Translations under genes and position numbers: made by a program
In this document: one piece after another, positions 62,805 to 64,000 of the stretch
Layout of the letters: the number at the start of each line of letters is the position of its first letter
Numbering within the stretch: the first letter of the stretch is position 1
Notes under the pieces: model-generated
The model's input: only the letters and a program-made list of their open reading frames with translations
What the model was told of the DNA's origin: nothing
Databases searched by the model: none
DNA from: Sphingobium sp. TCM1
GTDB taxonomy: Bacteria > Pseudomonadota > Alphaproteobacteria > Sphingomonadales > Sphingomonadaceae
DNA: 64,000 nucleotides
Assembly: GCF_001650725.1 (NCBI RefSeq)
Contig: NZ_LXVX01000034.1
Coordinates: 248,001-312,000 of the forward strand
Reading direction: 5' to 3'

Positions 62805-64000
62805 GCATCTTCCGACACGACACGCTGGGTTCCTGGACGAGGGGCGGCCAGGCCATCGTCCACAATGTCCGCATGACCACCCAGGTCTTCTATCAGACCT
62901 TCCTCGCGGGACTGGTGATCTGGATCGGCGGCATCATCTGGTATGCGCTCGAAAAGTCGTCCGAATACGAACGCTTCGTGATGCTCAAGATCACGCAGGC
63001 ATATTTCATGGGCGACACACTGCCCGGCAACGCGACACCGATCCTGTTCAAGACCCCGGCCGGGCAGCAATACTGGACCACTCCCAAAGGACTGATCAAC
63101 TCCGGTGTCGCGCATAAGACGCTCGCCGCCTTCGAGACCTACCTACTCCACGGGGCGATGCTTGCCGGTCTGTTCGCCCTCGCCATGCTGGGATGGGCCT
63201 GGTTCTATTTCACCCGAACGGGGAGGGGCCTCGGCTCCAACCAGTTCCTGCGCGGGGCTCGATTCGGAACGGTCAAGCAGGTCCGCCGGGCCCTCTGGCG
63301 TTATGCCAAGGGCAGCTTTGACATTGGCGGGGTCAATGTGCCGGATGCCTTCGAGCCTGAGCACATCCTCATCTGCGGCGCGCCCGGTACCGGCAAGACC
63401 AACATCATCGTCAAGATGCTCCACGGCATCCGCAAGCGGAAGCGCCGTGCCATCGTCTATGACACCGCCGGGACCTTCGTTGAGAAATTCTACCGGCCCG
63501 GGATCGACGTTCTCCTGAACCCGCTCGATGCCCGGGCGGACTGCTGGTCGCCCTGGGTCGATGTACCGCGCGACTATCACTACGACCAGATCGCCGAGTC
63601 CACTATCCCCGACAGGACCGGCGATCCCTTCTGGGCCAAGGCCGCGCGCGGCACGCTGGTTGCTGTCCTGAGGAAGCTGGCGAAGCAGGAACGTACGCTC
63701 GTTTCGATCCTGCTCGACACGCTGCTGCGGTCCAAGCTGAAGGATCTCGCGGCCTTCGCTGCCGGCACCGATGCGGCGGCGTTCATCTCGACCGAGGGTG
63801 AGCGCACGAGTGCCGGTATCCAGGCCGAGCTTGCCTCGGTGATGCGCAGTTTTTCCTATCTCGATGATACCGCTGACGGGTTCTCGATCCGCGACTGGGT
63901 AGCCAACGAGCGGGACGACAGCTGGCTGTTCATCACTGTCAAGGCGGATCAGCTTCCCTCGCTGCGCCCCCTGATCACGGTATGGCTCGACATCGCCATC
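62801..64000 (+). CDS. traD: TraD-type coupling protein (cut by window edge)
   Basis: The frame from ATG 62801 stays open to base 64000, giving the first 400 residues. Two membrane segments (about residues 33-48, LAGLVIWIGGIIWYA, and 120-140, GAMLAGLFALAMLGWAWFYF) precede the ATPase. Walker A is CGAPGTGKTN near residues 191-200. Coupling proteins of the VirD4/TraD class feed the relaxase-DNA complex into the secretion channel. Together with the transfer operon at the left edge it shows the element is self-transmissible in layout. The C-terminus and the relaxase gene are outside the window. Confidence 0.87.
   Translation, partial: MSIFRHDTLGSWTRGGQAIVHNVRMTTQVFYQTFLAGLVIWIGGIIWYALEKSSEYERFVMLKITQAYFMGDTLPGNATPILFKTPAGQQYWTTPKGLINSGVAHKTLAAFETYLLHGAMLAGLFALAMLGWAWFYFTRTGRGLGSNQFLRGARFGTVKQVRRALWRYAKGSFDIGGVNVPDAFEPEHILICGAPGTGKTNIIVKMLHGIRKRKRRAIVYDTAGTFVEKFYRPGIDVLLNPLDARADCWSPWVDVPRDYHYDQIAESTIPDRTGDPFWAKAARGTLVAVLRKLAKQERTLVSILLDTLLRSKLKDLAAFAAGTDAAAFISTEGERTSAGIQAELASVMRSFSYLDDTADGFSIRDWVANERDDSWLFITVKADQLPSLRPLITVWLDIAI

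Noticed and set aside
1..64000. CRISPR array, rRNA or tRNA genes
   Set aside because: No regularly spaced direct repeats and no structural RNA sequences were recognised by eye; a covariance-model search was not possible.

Overview
The window looks like part of a conjugative element (an integrative element or large plasmid) of an alphaproteobacterium of the order Sphingomonadales. It is GC-rich and has F-type transfer genes at both edges. Backbone genes of a kind common on sphingomonad elements fill the middle: a CHC2/Toprim primase, a long ParB, a strawberry-notch helicase-methylase, a MucR-like regulator, and DUF932, DUF736 and DUF2493 proteins. No chromosomal housekeeping genes, rRNA, tRNA or CRISPR array were seen. 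Genus cannot be fixed from the sequence alone.

Layout. (1) 1-5.7 kb, minus strand: the F-type type IV secretion operon, reading leftward from a small secreted protein and a DsbC-like isomerase through TraA pilin, TraL, TraE, TraK, TraB and TraV to a TraC cut by the window edge. (2) 5.7-17.6 kb: less GC-rich cargo. It holds a lasso-peptide locus with an unknown 149-aa protein, translationally coupled XRE and GntR-type regulators, a 46-aa precursor with an astexin-like core, an intergenic hairpin, the RRE/transglutaminase-like B protein and the asparagine-synthetase-like C protein. Facing them on the minus strand are an isopeptidase, a TonB-dependent transducer, a FecR anti-sigma factor and an ECF sigma factor, followed by a MarR-type regulator. 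(3) 17.9-20.2 kb: two adjacent insertion sequences (IS5-like and IS630-like) at the cargo/backbone border. (4) 20.2-44.9 kb: backbone genes, nearly all on the plus strand. These include a DpdA-like (queuine-transglycosylase fold) protein, a Mom-like acyltransferase fold and two PAPS-reductase-fold proteins, folds also used in nucleic-acid modification. A GGGAGGGAAGGGGG-type tract recurs 60-155 nt upstream of at least eight of these genes. (5) 45.0-59.1 kb: a defence island with YecA/SEC-C, a putative nuclease divergent from a trypsin-like protease, Gabija (GajA/GajB), a HEPN plus DUF3800 pair, and a three-gene ABC-3C-type system. (6) 59.1-64 kb: a long imperfect inverted repeat, DUF736 (with an SSB-like acidic tip), DUF2493, a small coiled-coil protein, a small ribbon-helix-helix-like protein, and TraD running off the right edge.

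How it fits together. The edges supply the conjugation machine. The lasso locus makes a threaded peptide and carries a self-contained uptake, cleavage and signalling arm. The middle carries element maintenance and possibly DNA-protection functions, and the right part protects the host or the element against phages and rival DNA. Three genes (near 20.70, 32.05 and 44.36/44.48 kb) are broken by four apparent frameshifts, each of which looks like one missing base. They are either young pseudogenes or systematic sequencing deletions.
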